Shown here: piece by piece, positions 36,874-44,491 of the stretch
Layout: the number at the start of each line of letters is the position of its first letter
Position numbering within the stretch: position 1 is the first letter of the stretch
Assembly (NCBI RefSeq): GCF_001953055.1
Contig: NZ_CP019044.1
Location: 2,542,001 to 2,606,000, forward strand
Reading direction: 5' to 3'
DNA: 64,000 bases
Origin: Salaquimonas pukyongi
GTDB taxonomy: Bacteria; Pseudomonadota; Alphaproteobacteria; Rhizobiales; Rhizobiaceae
Made by a program: the position numbers and the translations under genes
The notes under the pieces: model-generated
Told to the model about the DNA's origin: nothing
Seen by the model: only the letters and a program-made list of their open reading frames with translations
Databases searched by the model: none

Positions 36874-38931
36874 TGCAGCGGCCGTAACCGTCAGCGCATA
36901 GTCCTCGATCTCGCCGTCATTGGCGGAACCGCTTGAGGCCACACCGGTTGCCGTTGACCAGCGGAAACGGGCAAAGGTCTGCGTTGTGATCGCTGTGGCC
37001 GGCACCGTCACCGCAAGCTCGATGGTTCCATTGGCAGTACCGTCACTGTCGCCGGCACCGCCATCCTGAATATCGCTCGCGATCTGCTCACCTGCACCAC
37101 CGAAGGAACCATCGCCATTCCAATCGATCCAGGCTTGAAGATAGCCACCCGCCCCTGAGACGGTGACCGGAATAATAACGGGTTCACCCTGCACCATCGC
37201 GGGCAAAACAACGCCGTCATCGGTGTCGCCTGCCGCGTTGGCGTCGTTGTAGTCCGCCATCTCCGTGGTTGCATCAGCCCCGATAAGCCAGCTACCGATC
37301 CGTCTGTGATCGCCGCCGCCGTAACCCGATGTCGGCGCATCGGAGAAATCGCGCTTCAGCCGCACACCAAAACCAAAAGCCTGTTTGCCGCCGGCGGTCA
37401 GGGCGACGTTGAATGTCGGACTTCCATGGGAACTCACCAATGCGGTGCCGCCAGCCCCGCTTCCCGTGATGGTTACCGAGCTGGTGCCGGCGCCCGAAAC
37501 GGTAATGCTGCCAAACTGCTCCAACAGCTCGAATGCACTTGCGCTCGTGGTTATCGAAAGGCTTTCGGCAGACGCCGTTTCCTCCACTTCGGCGGCAACA
37601 AAGTCGAGCGCGACCGGGACGCCGCCATGGGTAACTGAAAACGACAACGTGTAGGAGGGGTCTTCACCGGACACGGTGTTGATGAGACCGACAGGATTGA
37701 CGCCGCCATAGACTGAGGGGAACATGTCTCCGGTCCAGTCTCCCGAACTATACGGCGAAATTGACTGGGTGATGCCGGTAATGGTCGCCGAAACTATCGT
37801 GCCGTTCGGCAGTGACCAGCTTTTGGCCACCGTCGATCCGGCAGGAAAACTGGTTGTTCCGCCACAGTTCCAGTCGAACCAGAATACCTCGTCCCCGAAA
37901 CCGCCTGAACCGCCGGATGCGTAACCCGAACCCGTTGCGGTGGACCCGGCCGGACAGGAAATGTTGGACGGGGCGGAAGATGTAATCCCCGCACTGGCAT
38001 AGTCATCGCCGCCGCCGTCGCCCGGTGTTGAATCCGGATCCACATAACCGGAAGCGGTGACCTCCGCGGTATTCGTGATGGATCCGGTTGAATTGACCGT
38101 CGCAACGATCTGCAGCGTGGGACTGGTGCCATTGGCAACAGTACCGATATCCCAGACCCCCGTACCGCTGGTATAGGTTCCCTGGCTCGGGGTGGCGGAG
38201 ACGAAAGTCAGCCCCGCCGGCAGCAGATCGGTGACCTGCACATTGGGTGCATCCTCCGGTCCGTCATTTGTCAGCGTCAGGGTAAAGGTGACATCCTGGC
38301 CGGTCGTTGGTGTGGCATTGTCGACGGACTTTGCCAGCGAGAGGTCTGCCTGCGGCGCGCAAACCACCATTTCAATCTGGTCGGAAGCACCGCCAGAGCC
38401 GACCGAATGCCCTTCCACGGTAAATGACACCGAAGAATGCGTGCCCGAAATCAATACCGAGCCAGCGGCCGTTCCATTGGCCGTTGAAAAACTCGATTCA
38501 GAGTTCGTGGTTGTATCTCCGATCGTGCGAATGAACGAATTGTCGGCGAAGGTGTCGAAATGATCGACCCCGGCCAGCCGGTACATCGTTCCGCTGGACG
38601 CAAGGATCCACTTTGATGAGTTGGAAACGCTACCGGAATAGCCGCCAACCCGGTCGATATGAAACACCGGGTTGGTTACGGGCTTGTTGAAGCTAACCGT
38701 ATAGGTGCCGCGATTACCAGAGGAAGAAGTGGGCCCGCCTGGCCATTGAAATGTGTCGACAAGCGATGCACGGCCCTGAACCGCCGTTTCGCTCCAGGCA
38801 TTGATGGTATTCATCGTATTGGTCGATGAACTACCCCATGTGCCCCCCCGGATGTGCCAAGTGTCCGGGTAACCGTGATCCCGCCCGACGTTGCCGTTGA
38901 TCCGCTCCAGGCCCCGGTCAGTGAAGCGCAT
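36556..38931 (-). CDS. DUF11/GEVED surface protein, C-terminal part of a frame-interrupted gene
   Basis: The frame holds about 790 residues but its first 30 (MRFTDRGLERINGNVG...) look non-coding. Real similarity begins after GGTWGSSSTNT. Domains in order: a SdrD-like/extracellular beta domain (VDTFQWPGG ... EMVVCAP), one DUF11 unit (ADLSLAKSVDNATPTTGQ), a GEVED-containing region (AWIDWNGDGSFGG, NDGEIEDYALTV) and a terminal DUF11 unit ending VTQNDVDTLQ. It continues the P-domain gene 38811-39710 when one G is added to the seven-base run at 38843-38849; the joined gene is 1051 residues with one signal peptide. This part has none of its own, so on its own it would not be exported. Confidence 0.75.
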   Translation of the reverse strand: MRFTDRGLERINGNVGRDHGYPDTWHIRGGTWGSSSTNTMNTINAWSETAVQGRASLVDTFQWPGGPTSSSGNRGTYTVSFNKPVTNPVFHIDRVGGYSGSVSNSSKWILASSGTMYRLAGVDHFDTFADNSFIRTIGDTTTNSESSFSTANGTAAGSVLISGTHSSVSFTVEGHSVGSGGASDQIEMVVCAPQADLSLAKSVDNATPTTGQDVTFTLTLTNDGPEDAPNVQVTDLLPAGLTFVSATPSQGTYTSGTGVWDIGTVANGTSPTLQIVATVNSTGSITNTAEVTASGYVDPDSTPGDGGGDDYASAGITSSAPSNISCPAGSTATGSGYASGGSGGFGDEVFWFDWNCGGTTSFPAGSTVAKSWSLPNGTIVSATITGITQSISPYSSGDWTGDMFPSVYGGVNPVGLINTVSGEDPSYTLSFSVTHGGVPVALDFVAAEVEETASAESLSITTSASAFELLEQFGSITVSGAGTSSVTITGSGAGGTALVSSHGSPTFNVALTAGGKQAFGFGVRLKRDFSDAPTSGYGGGDHRRIGSWLIGADATTEMADYNDANAAGDTDDGVVLPAMVQGEPVIIPVTVSGAGGYLQAWIDWNGDGSFGGAGEQIASDIQDGGAGDSDGTANGTIELAVTVPATAITTQTFARFRWSTATGVASSGSANDGEIEDYALTVTAAAPALSITKTASDTTDVTAGQTITYTYTITNTGNQTISAIRLSDAHGGSGTAPAPDADSATLTDNAPAGDSANATTGDGEWDALAPGDVLTVTAPYTVTQNDVDTLQ

Positions 38932-39710
38932 TGCTGACTGCCCGTTGGGGCAGGCGCCGCCGCGGTATAGGTGATATGCAGATGCGCCGAGAGCAACTGT
39001 CCGCTGTCCCCATAGGCGTCAAAGTCGCAGATCCGTATCGTCCAGTTACCCGCCATTTCCTCGCCATCAAAGGCAGCAAGTGCACCGGCAGATTCTGGCC
39101 TGCGGTTAAAGGTTGAATCGTAACTTGACGTGGAGGGATGGGTGCTGCCGCCAATTACCGTACCTGCCTCATCGTTGAAGCGGGCATGCATGTTTACAGC
39201 ACCATCGCCTACACCTTCTGCAAGCGTGGCCGTTGTGCCCTGTGGCGAAGTAACGAAGACATCAAGCGCCCCGCGATAGGTGTGGGTTGCCCTCACGCCA
39301 ACGTCGATATCGGTTATCGTGCCGCCCGTGGGTACATTCACCGTCATGGCCGCACCGCTGGGCGTGCCGGTGCAGGATTCATCGACAATGGATTGGGCGC
39401 TGCCTGTCGAGTTATACTGGCCCGACGCCGCAACCGCTTCACTGAAAACGGCGGAAAATGACAACGCCTGCGCCGCAACCGCCGCAACGCCCGCCAGTCC
39501 TCTCAGCGAACGGCTTGGCAGTAGATTGGGGAGAAAACGGCGCCGGCGGGCACTTTCTGTGAACCGGCTGTTGAACAGACCGCTGAACCGAACAAGCACA
39601 GCAAACACCAAACGGGCCAGCGCCAAGACACCAGCCAATGCTGCCGAACCGGCTCTCAAACCATGAGAGGATACGGCACGCCGCTTACAATTCGGCCATG
39701 TCCGCCGCAT
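38811..39710 (-). CDS. P-domain surface protein, N-terminal part of a frame-interrupted gene
   Basis: About 299 residues from the ATG at 39710 (AAAGGGGG upstream). A long hydrophobic N-terminal region (AGVLALARLVFAVLVRF and LAGVAAVAAQALSFSAVF) acts as signal or anchor. Residues ~130-260 form a proprotein-convertase P-domain: TDIDVGVRATHTYRGALDVFV, NMHARFNDEAG and GNWTIRICDFDAYGDSG. The frame then reads ITVTRTLGTSGG before running into an unrelated 10-residue end. The break falls at seven G bases; with eight, the protein continues into the DUF11/GEVED frame below. P-domains occur in secreted proteases and adhesins as stability or binding modules, but no protease domain is present. Confidence 0.75.
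   Translation of the reverse strand: MRRTWPNCKRRAVSSHGLRAGSAALAGVLALARLVFAVLVRFSGLFNSRFTESARRRRFLPNLLPSRSLRGLAGVAAVAAQALSFSAVFSEAVAASGQYNSTGSAQSIVDESCTGTPSGAAMTVNVPTGGTITDIDVGVRATHTYRGALDVFVTSPQGTTATLAEGVGDGAVNMHARFNDEAGTVIGGSTHPSTSSYDSTFNRRPESAGALAAFDGEEMAGNWTIRICDFDAYGDSGQLLSAHLHITYTAAAPAPTGSQQCASLTGAWSGSTATSGGITVTRTLGTSGGAHGVVHRPIR
38843..38849 (-). other. Seven-G homopolymer at the frame break of the P-domain/DUF11 gene
   Basis: The coding strand reads TCC-GGGGGGG-CACATGGGG. With seven G the P-domain frame ends 13 codons later. With eight G it runs into GGTWGSSSTNT of the downstream frame and yields 1052 codons. The tract is either a slipped-strand phase-variation switch or a sequencing undercall. 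Confidence 0.7.
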
Positions 39711-39755
39711 TGCACCCCCTTTGCAATAACGAAACGTTAAGTGATTCGAGGGGGT

Positions 39756-39787
39756 TAGGTAAGATTTTGAACATGAAATCTTACCTA
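39756..39787. promoter_or_regulatory. 12-bp perfect inverted repeat upstream of the DUF11 locus
   Basis: TAGGTAAGATTT, eight bases, then AAATCTTACCTA. It lies 46-77 bp before the ATG at 39710, at the head of the long surface-protein operon. It could be an operator for a dimeric regulator or a stem-loop in the 5' leader. The rest of the 302-bp gene-free stretch 39711-40012 shows no coding frame and no clear promoter boxes to me. Confidence 0.55.
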
Positions 39788-40012
39788 TTGCGGCATTATT
39801 TCCGCCGTAATGGACAGGACTGTTGCCGAAAAGACTCAGCTTTCGGGATAATTCCGGTCTTCCGGCGCGCCTTGTGCCGCAGCGCAAGGCTCACACAAGA
39901 AAGCCGGGGAAGGGAATTTTCACGCCGGCTGAGGCCAACTGCTGCCACAAACCGCACGACTCCTGGGTAGAATCTTGCGCAGCCGCGCTCGGCGCCACGC
40001 GCCGCAGCCGGT

Positions 40013-40768
40013 CTACCAGGAAAGCAGCGAGCCGTCGTAATTGATGAAATGGCCGGTCTGGGAAAGCGTCAGGTTTTCGGCAACCGCCAAAATACCGGCA
40101 GCGCTTTCTTCCGGTGCAATATCGGCGGCCGCCCCGCCCATGTCGGTCTGCACCCAGCCCGGATGCATGGAGATAACGGCAATGCCGTCGCCACGCAGTT
40201 CGGTCGCCAGCCCCTGACATACCTTGTTGATCGCGGATTTGGACGCCCGGTACGCGATGCGGTCGGCGTTCTGATGGCTCATCGACCCCATCCAGGACGA
40301 AATGGTGACGATACGCCCCGCATCGGAGCGCTTCAGATGCGGCAGGAAGGCTTGGGTGACCGCAAGCGGCGCCAGCGTGTTGACAGCAAGGGTTTCGGCA
40401 AACCCTGCAAAATCCATGTCCAGCACCGTTTGCCGCTTCGGCCCGATAATGCCGGCATTGTTGATCAGGATGTCAATCGGCATATCGATGCTGTCAGCTG
40501 CCGCCTCAACGCCGGCATGATCGGTCACGTCAAAGACGAGCGGTGTGAAACGGGCTTCAGGAACGGCCTTTGCCTCTCCCATCGGCGCCTCAATAGCTTC
40601 GGCCGCGCGCAGCTCGCCGCCACCGGTAACGCCCAACTCGCCCTGAACCCGAAATGCATCCTCTTCGCTGCGGACCGAGCCGAAGACGCGCCAGCCCATG
40701 GTCAGCGCCTGCTGAGCCAGTTCAAAGCCGATACCACGTGCAACGCCGGTGATGAGAAGATTGGTCAT
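40013..40768 (-). CDS. Short-chain dehydrogenase/reductase
   Basis: A 251-residue SDR with TGVARGIG as the cofactor loop, NNAGIIG, SSWMGS with the catalytic Ser and YRASKSAINK as the YxxxK site. HPGWVQTDMGG after the active site is typical of the CsgA/sniffer-like (C-factor) group. Residues 45-72 are a longer, Ala/Glu-rich insertion (GGGELRAAEAIEAPMGEAK) between strands 2 and 3 that most family members lack. NAD(P) use is expected; the substrate is unknown. It is the last native gene before the AT-rich restriction-modification island, with 146 bp between the divergent starts. Confidence 0.88.
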   Translation of the reverse strand: MTNLLITGVARGIGFELAQQALTMGWRVFGSVRSEEDAFRVQGELGVTGGGELRAAEAIEAPMGEAKAVPEARFTPLVFDVTDHAGVEAAADSIDMPIDILINNAGIIGPKRQTVLDMDFAGFAETLAVNTLAPLAVTQAFLPHLKRSDAGRIVTISSWMGSMSHQNADRIAYRASKSAINKVCQGLATELRGDGIAVISMHPGWVQTDMGGAAADIAPEESAAGILAVAENLTLSQTGHFINYDGSLLSW

Positions 40769-40914
40769 TGAGAAGAAATCACCTCATGTCACATAAGAGA
40801 ACCTCAAAGTCGCATTGAATTCCTGGATGTGCAAATCTCATCAAACTGATTCGTGAATGTTGACAACCAGAAATGTTCATGATCTGTTCTCGAATTGGAA
40901 TCGAGGAAGAAACG

Positions 40915-41811
40915 ATGAATTTCATCGGAAAGACAAACGGACATTCAGTTCAAGTTAATGTTCAACAAGAACGCGGCACGCAGCCGCAAGCAATATTACG
41001 TTGCGTTGACAATGCGAATTTCATGCCATTCCTAGATGATGAAAGCGTGCAACTTATTATAACATCACCGCCATACAATATCGGCAAATCTTACGAAACA
41101 CGCACTCCACTAGACAAGTATTTGAATGAACAAAGAGAGCTAATTGTTGAATGTCATCGTGCATTAGCTCCATCCGGCTCAATATGTTGGCAAGTCGGCA
41201 ATCACGTTGACAATGGCGAAGTTTTTCCTCTGGATATCCTACTATATCCAATTTTTGTTGAATTGGGAATGAAGCTCCGAAATAGAATTGTCTGGCATTT
41301 CGAGCATGGGCTACATTGTTCAAAGCGCTTGTCAGGTCGACATGAAACTATTCTATGGTTTACTAAAACAGATGCATATACTTTTAATCTAGACCCAATT
41401 AGGGTTCCGTCCAAGTATCCAAATAAAAAGCACTTTAAGGGACCCAAAGTAGGCCAACTTTCAGGAAATCCTCTGGGAAAGAACCCTGGGGATGTCTGGA
41501 TATTTCCAAATGTCAAAAACAACCATGTTGAGAAAACAATACACCCTTGCCAATATCCGGTGGAGCTAGTTGAAAGATTGGTCCTATCTCTTACAAACAA
41601 AGGCGATACCGTTTTTGATCCTTATGCTGGCGTAGGGTCAACGATTGTCGGCGCTATTAAACACGGTCGATCGGGTATCGGCTGTGAACTCAATCCTGAG
41701 TTCGTAGAAATCGGGAAGTCAAGGATTGAAGACTTTAGAAAAGGCCAATTGCGAACTCGCCCGATGAACAAGCCAGTTTATGATCCTAACCTCCCGAATG
41801 GCGGGCACTGA
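40915..41811 (+). CDS. Type II DNA methyltransferase, beta class (N4-C or N6-A)
   Basis: A 298-residue methyltransferase from the ATG at 40915, which has GAGGAAG before it (an ATG 14 codons upstream lacks a good site). The catalytic motif SPPY is at residues 51-54 and the AdoMet-binding motif DPYAGVGST at about 235-243. The order catalytic-then-AdoMet makes this a beta-class amino-methyltransferase. SPPY is common in N4-cytosine enzymes but also occurs in N6-adenine ones. It protects the host from the partner nuclease encoded immediately downstream (TGATG overlap). The codons are AT-rich (AAT, AAA, TTT, ATT), unlike the flanking genes, which points to horizontal transfer. Confidence 0.88.
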   Translation: MNFIGKTNGHSVQVNVQQERGTQPQAILRCVDNANFMPFLDDESVQLIITSPPYNIGKSYETRTPLDKYLNEQRELIVECHRALAPSGSICWQVGNHVDNGEVFPLDILLYPIFVELGMKLRNRIVWHFEHGLHCSKRLSGRHETILWFTKTDAYTFNLDPIRVPSKYPNKKHFKGPKVGQLSGNPLGKNPGDVWIFPNVKNNHVEKTIHPCQYPVELVERLVLSLTNKGDTVFDPYAGVGSTIVGAIKHGRSGIGCELNPEFVEIGKSRIEDFRKGQLRTRPMNKPVYDPNLPNGGH

Positions 41812-42422
41812 TGCGCATAGTTGAATATCACTCGCATCTGAATGGCCTTGAATACCTTCTCGTTCACAAACCGAAGCTTTGGCAGGAAATTCAAGACATT
41901 GTTGCGTCAGTTGATGCCACGCAATTCAAGACAAAGGTTTCCAAGGAAAAAACCATGAAAGGGAGGCTTCTCTACGCTCCCAAAGAAATGAACAGTGCAA
42001 TGAATGAAGGGTTCACCGGGCATGGATGGAAAGAATCAAGAACTTCCTACTGGGTAACAAAGGATGCCAATCTCATTCGGCGAACAATGAGCATGCCTGC
42101 CAACGAACAAAAAGAAGAGATTGAAGCAGCGGGTTATTCTCCCATCTTCTCTTACAACCAAACTGACTTTGTCAAAGATCGAGTAGCAGTTGAGGTCCAA
42201 TTTGGAAAATACTCCTTCGTGGCATTTGATCTATTCGTAAAGCATATGGCTTTTTTTGTTGGCGACGTGATTGATTTGGGGATCGAAATCCTCCCGATGA
42301 AAGAACTTCAAACAGAGATGTCCTCTGGACCTGGTTACTACGAGGGAGAGTTGTACAATCTTATACGCCAAGGCCGAGGCAGTCCTGCTGTTCCCTTGGT
42401 GATTGTTGGTGTGGCTCCCTAA
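41811..42422 (+). CDS. BglII-like type II restriction endonuclease
   Basis: A 203-residue protein of the BglII/BstYI endonuclease family. Residues 119-130 carry the PD-(D/E)xK variant active site: Asp119, Glu128 and Gln130 (NQTDF ... VAVEVQFG), the same spacing as BglII Asp84, Glu93 and Gln95. The C-terminal half matches the family through FDLFVKHMAFF, IDLGIEILPMK and SSGPGYYEGE. BglII cuts AGATCT and BstYI RGATCY, so a GATC-centred target is a fair guess but untested. It overlaps the methyltransferase stop by one base and ends 4 bp before the convergent ettA gene. Codon use is AT-rich like its partner. Confidence 0.87.
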   Translation: MRIVEYHSHLNGLEYLLVHKPKLWQEIQDIVASVDATQFKTKVSKEKTMKGRLLYAPKEMNSAMNEGFTGHGWKESRTSYWVTKDANLIRRTMSMPANEQKEEIEAAGYSPIFSYNQTDFVKDRVAVEVQFGKYSFVAFDLFVKHMAFFVGDVIDLGIEILPMKELQTEMSSGPGYYEGELYNLIRQGRGSPAVPLVIVGVAP

Positions 42423-42426
42423 TCCC

Positions 42427-44075
42427 TCACCTAGTCAGCCTTTTATACGTCACCCGTTTCGGATTAACGCTATCCGGTCCCAGCCTTCTGATCTTGTCGG
42501 CTTCATAGTCCTCGAAATTGCCTTCGAACCATTCCACATGGCTATCGCCCTCGAACGACAGGATATGGGTTGCCAGCCGGTCGAGAAACATGCGGTCGTG
42601 GGAGATCACCACCGCGCAGCCGGCGAAGTTCTCCAGCGCTTCTTCCAGTGCTGCCAGGGTTTCGGTGTCGAGATCGTTGGTCGGCTCATCCAGCAGCAAA
42701 ACATTGCCGCCCTCCTTCAAAAGCTTCGCCATGTGTACGCGGTTGCGCTGGCCGCCCGAAAGCGTGCCCACTTTCTGCTGCTGGTCACCGCCCTTGAAAT
42801 TGAACGATGAGCAATAGGCGCGTGAATTTACCTCGTGCCCCCCGAGCTTGATGACATCGTTTCCACCGGAAACTTCCTCCCACACAGTTTTGTTGGGGTC
42901 GAGTGCATCGCGGCTCTGATCGACATAGGACAGCTGCACGGTATCGCCAATGCGGATTTCGCCGCTGTCGGGCGCTTCCTGTCCGGTGATCATGCGGAAC
43001 AGGGTCGTCTTGCCGGCGCCGTTCGGGCCGATCACGCCGACAATGCCGCCCGGCGGCAGCTTGAAATCGAGCTTGTCGATCAGAAGCTTGTCGCCATATC
43101 CCTTGGAAATCTGCTCGGCCTCGATCACCACATTGCCGAGGCGCTCGCCCACGGGGATGACGATCTGCGCATCGCCGGGCCGCCTGTCGGCCGCGCTTTT
43201 CACCAGTTCGTCATAGGCCTTGATGCGGGCCTTGGATTTTGCCTGCCGCGCCTTGGGGCTGGAGGTGATCCACTCGCTTTCGCGCGCGATCGCCTTTTGG
43301 CGTGCAGCTTCCTCGCGGCCCTCCTGCGTCATGCGCTTGGCCTTGGCTTCCAGATAGGCGGTGTAATTGCCCTCATAGGGAATGCCGCGGCCGCGGTCGA
43401 GTTCGAGAATCCAGCCGGTTACGTTGTCGAGAAAATAGCGGTCATGGGTAATCATCAGCACGGCACCGGGATATTCCCGCAAGTGCTTTTCAAGCCAGGC
43501 GATGGTTTCTGCATCAAGGTGGTTGGTCGGCTCATCCAGCAACAAAAGGTCGGGCTGGGACAGCAGCAGCTTGCACAACGCAACGCGCCGGATCTCACCA
43601 CCTGAAAGCTTGTCGACGCTGGCTTCTCCCGGCGGACACCGCAGCGCATCCATTGCCATTTCGACCTGGCTGTCGAGGTCCCAAAGGTTCTGGGAATCGA
43701 TGATGTCCTGCAGTTTGGCGCCTTCTTCCGCCGTTTCGTCGGAATAGTTCATCATCAGCTCGTTGTAGCGGTCGAGGATCGCCTTTTTCTCCGCCACCCC
43801 TTCCATGACGTTTTCAGCCACGGTCTTGGAGGCATCAAGCTGTGGCTCCTGGGGCAAATATCCGCAGGTCGCTCCCTCCGCCAGCCAGGCTTCGCCGGTA
43901 AATTCCTTGTCGAGGCCCGCCATGATGCGCAGCACGGTGGATTTACCGGCCCCGTTCGGCCCAGAATGCCGATCTTGGCGTCCGGATAAAAGGAAAGGTG
44001 AATGTTCTCGAGAACCTTCTTGTTGCCATAGGACTTGGAAAGCCCCGACATGTGATAGATGAACTGGCGCGCCAT
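42427..44075 (-). pseudogene. ettA: Energy-dependent translational throttle protein EttA (ABC-F), frameshifted
   Basis: The ABC-F ATPase has two nucleotide-binding domains: Walker [15 protein letters not shown] (first) and [11 protein letters not shown] (second), both signature motifs [15 protein letters not shown] and [15 protein letters not shown], and Walker B with LLLDEPTN. The family N-terminus [17 protein letters not shown] starts at 44075, but that frame is lost after DAKIGILG, inside Walker A, and the rest is read in another frame. Adding one base to the C run at 43957-43962 restores a 549-residue protein, close to EttA's usual 555. EttA binds the ribosomal E site and tunes early elongation to the ATP/ADP ratio. 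Whether the break is real or a sequencing error is open. Confidence 0.85.
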
Positions 44076-44121
44076 GAAAGGATTGCTCCGCTGTGCGAAC
44101 GATGGAAAACTGGCAGGTGTT

Positions 44122-44389
44122 TAGGGTCAAGACTCAATGCTGTTGAGGAAATGGCGCCCGATATGACAAGAAATACGGGGAAAAGCTCGAAGAGCGGGGT
44201 TTATCCCCCGGCCGGGAACTTTGACGTGGTAGTTCGCAGTCATTGCGGGGCGTCCAAACGATGGGGTGAATTTGCCATGCTGCGTCGTCGTAAATGTTTG
44301 AAAACCAGTTGGTTTCCTGCACATTTCCTCCTGGCATCAAGACAAATTTCCTCCCACCATTTCATCAATAGCATTGAGTTTTGACCCTA
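44122..44389. mobile_element. Second MITE-like element with TA flanks
   Basis: The left end TAGGGTCAAGACTCAATGCT (44122 on) and the right end, complement of TAGGGTCAAAACTCAATGCT, are imperfect inverted repeats that continue for about 33 bp (TTGAGGAAATGG against TTGATGAAATGG). TA borders both ends, as in IS630/Tc1-mariner insertions. No coding frame of note lies in the 268 bp. Its ends differ from those of the element at 9310, so a different parent transposon is implied. It lies just upstream of ettA, between it and the alpha/beta hydrolase gene, and may carry or block their promoters. Confidence 0.7.
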
Positions 44390-44491
44390 GGAGATTTGCC
44401 ACTGCACCGCAATTGATACGGCAGAACTCACCGGCATCGCAAGATTGACCACTTCAGCGATATCCCCGCCAGGGCAGCAACAGGAGCATTC

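Noticed and set aside
40915-42422. Type III or type I restriction system
   Set aside because: There is no helicase or specificity subunit; the nuclease matches the BglII family and the methyltransferase is a stand-alone beta-class enzyme, so type II fits.
43755-44075. Separate 106-codon gene upstream of the ABC-F frame
   Set aside because: Its first 40 residues are the EttA N-terminus and the rest is out-of-frame sequence; it is one half of a frameshifted gene.
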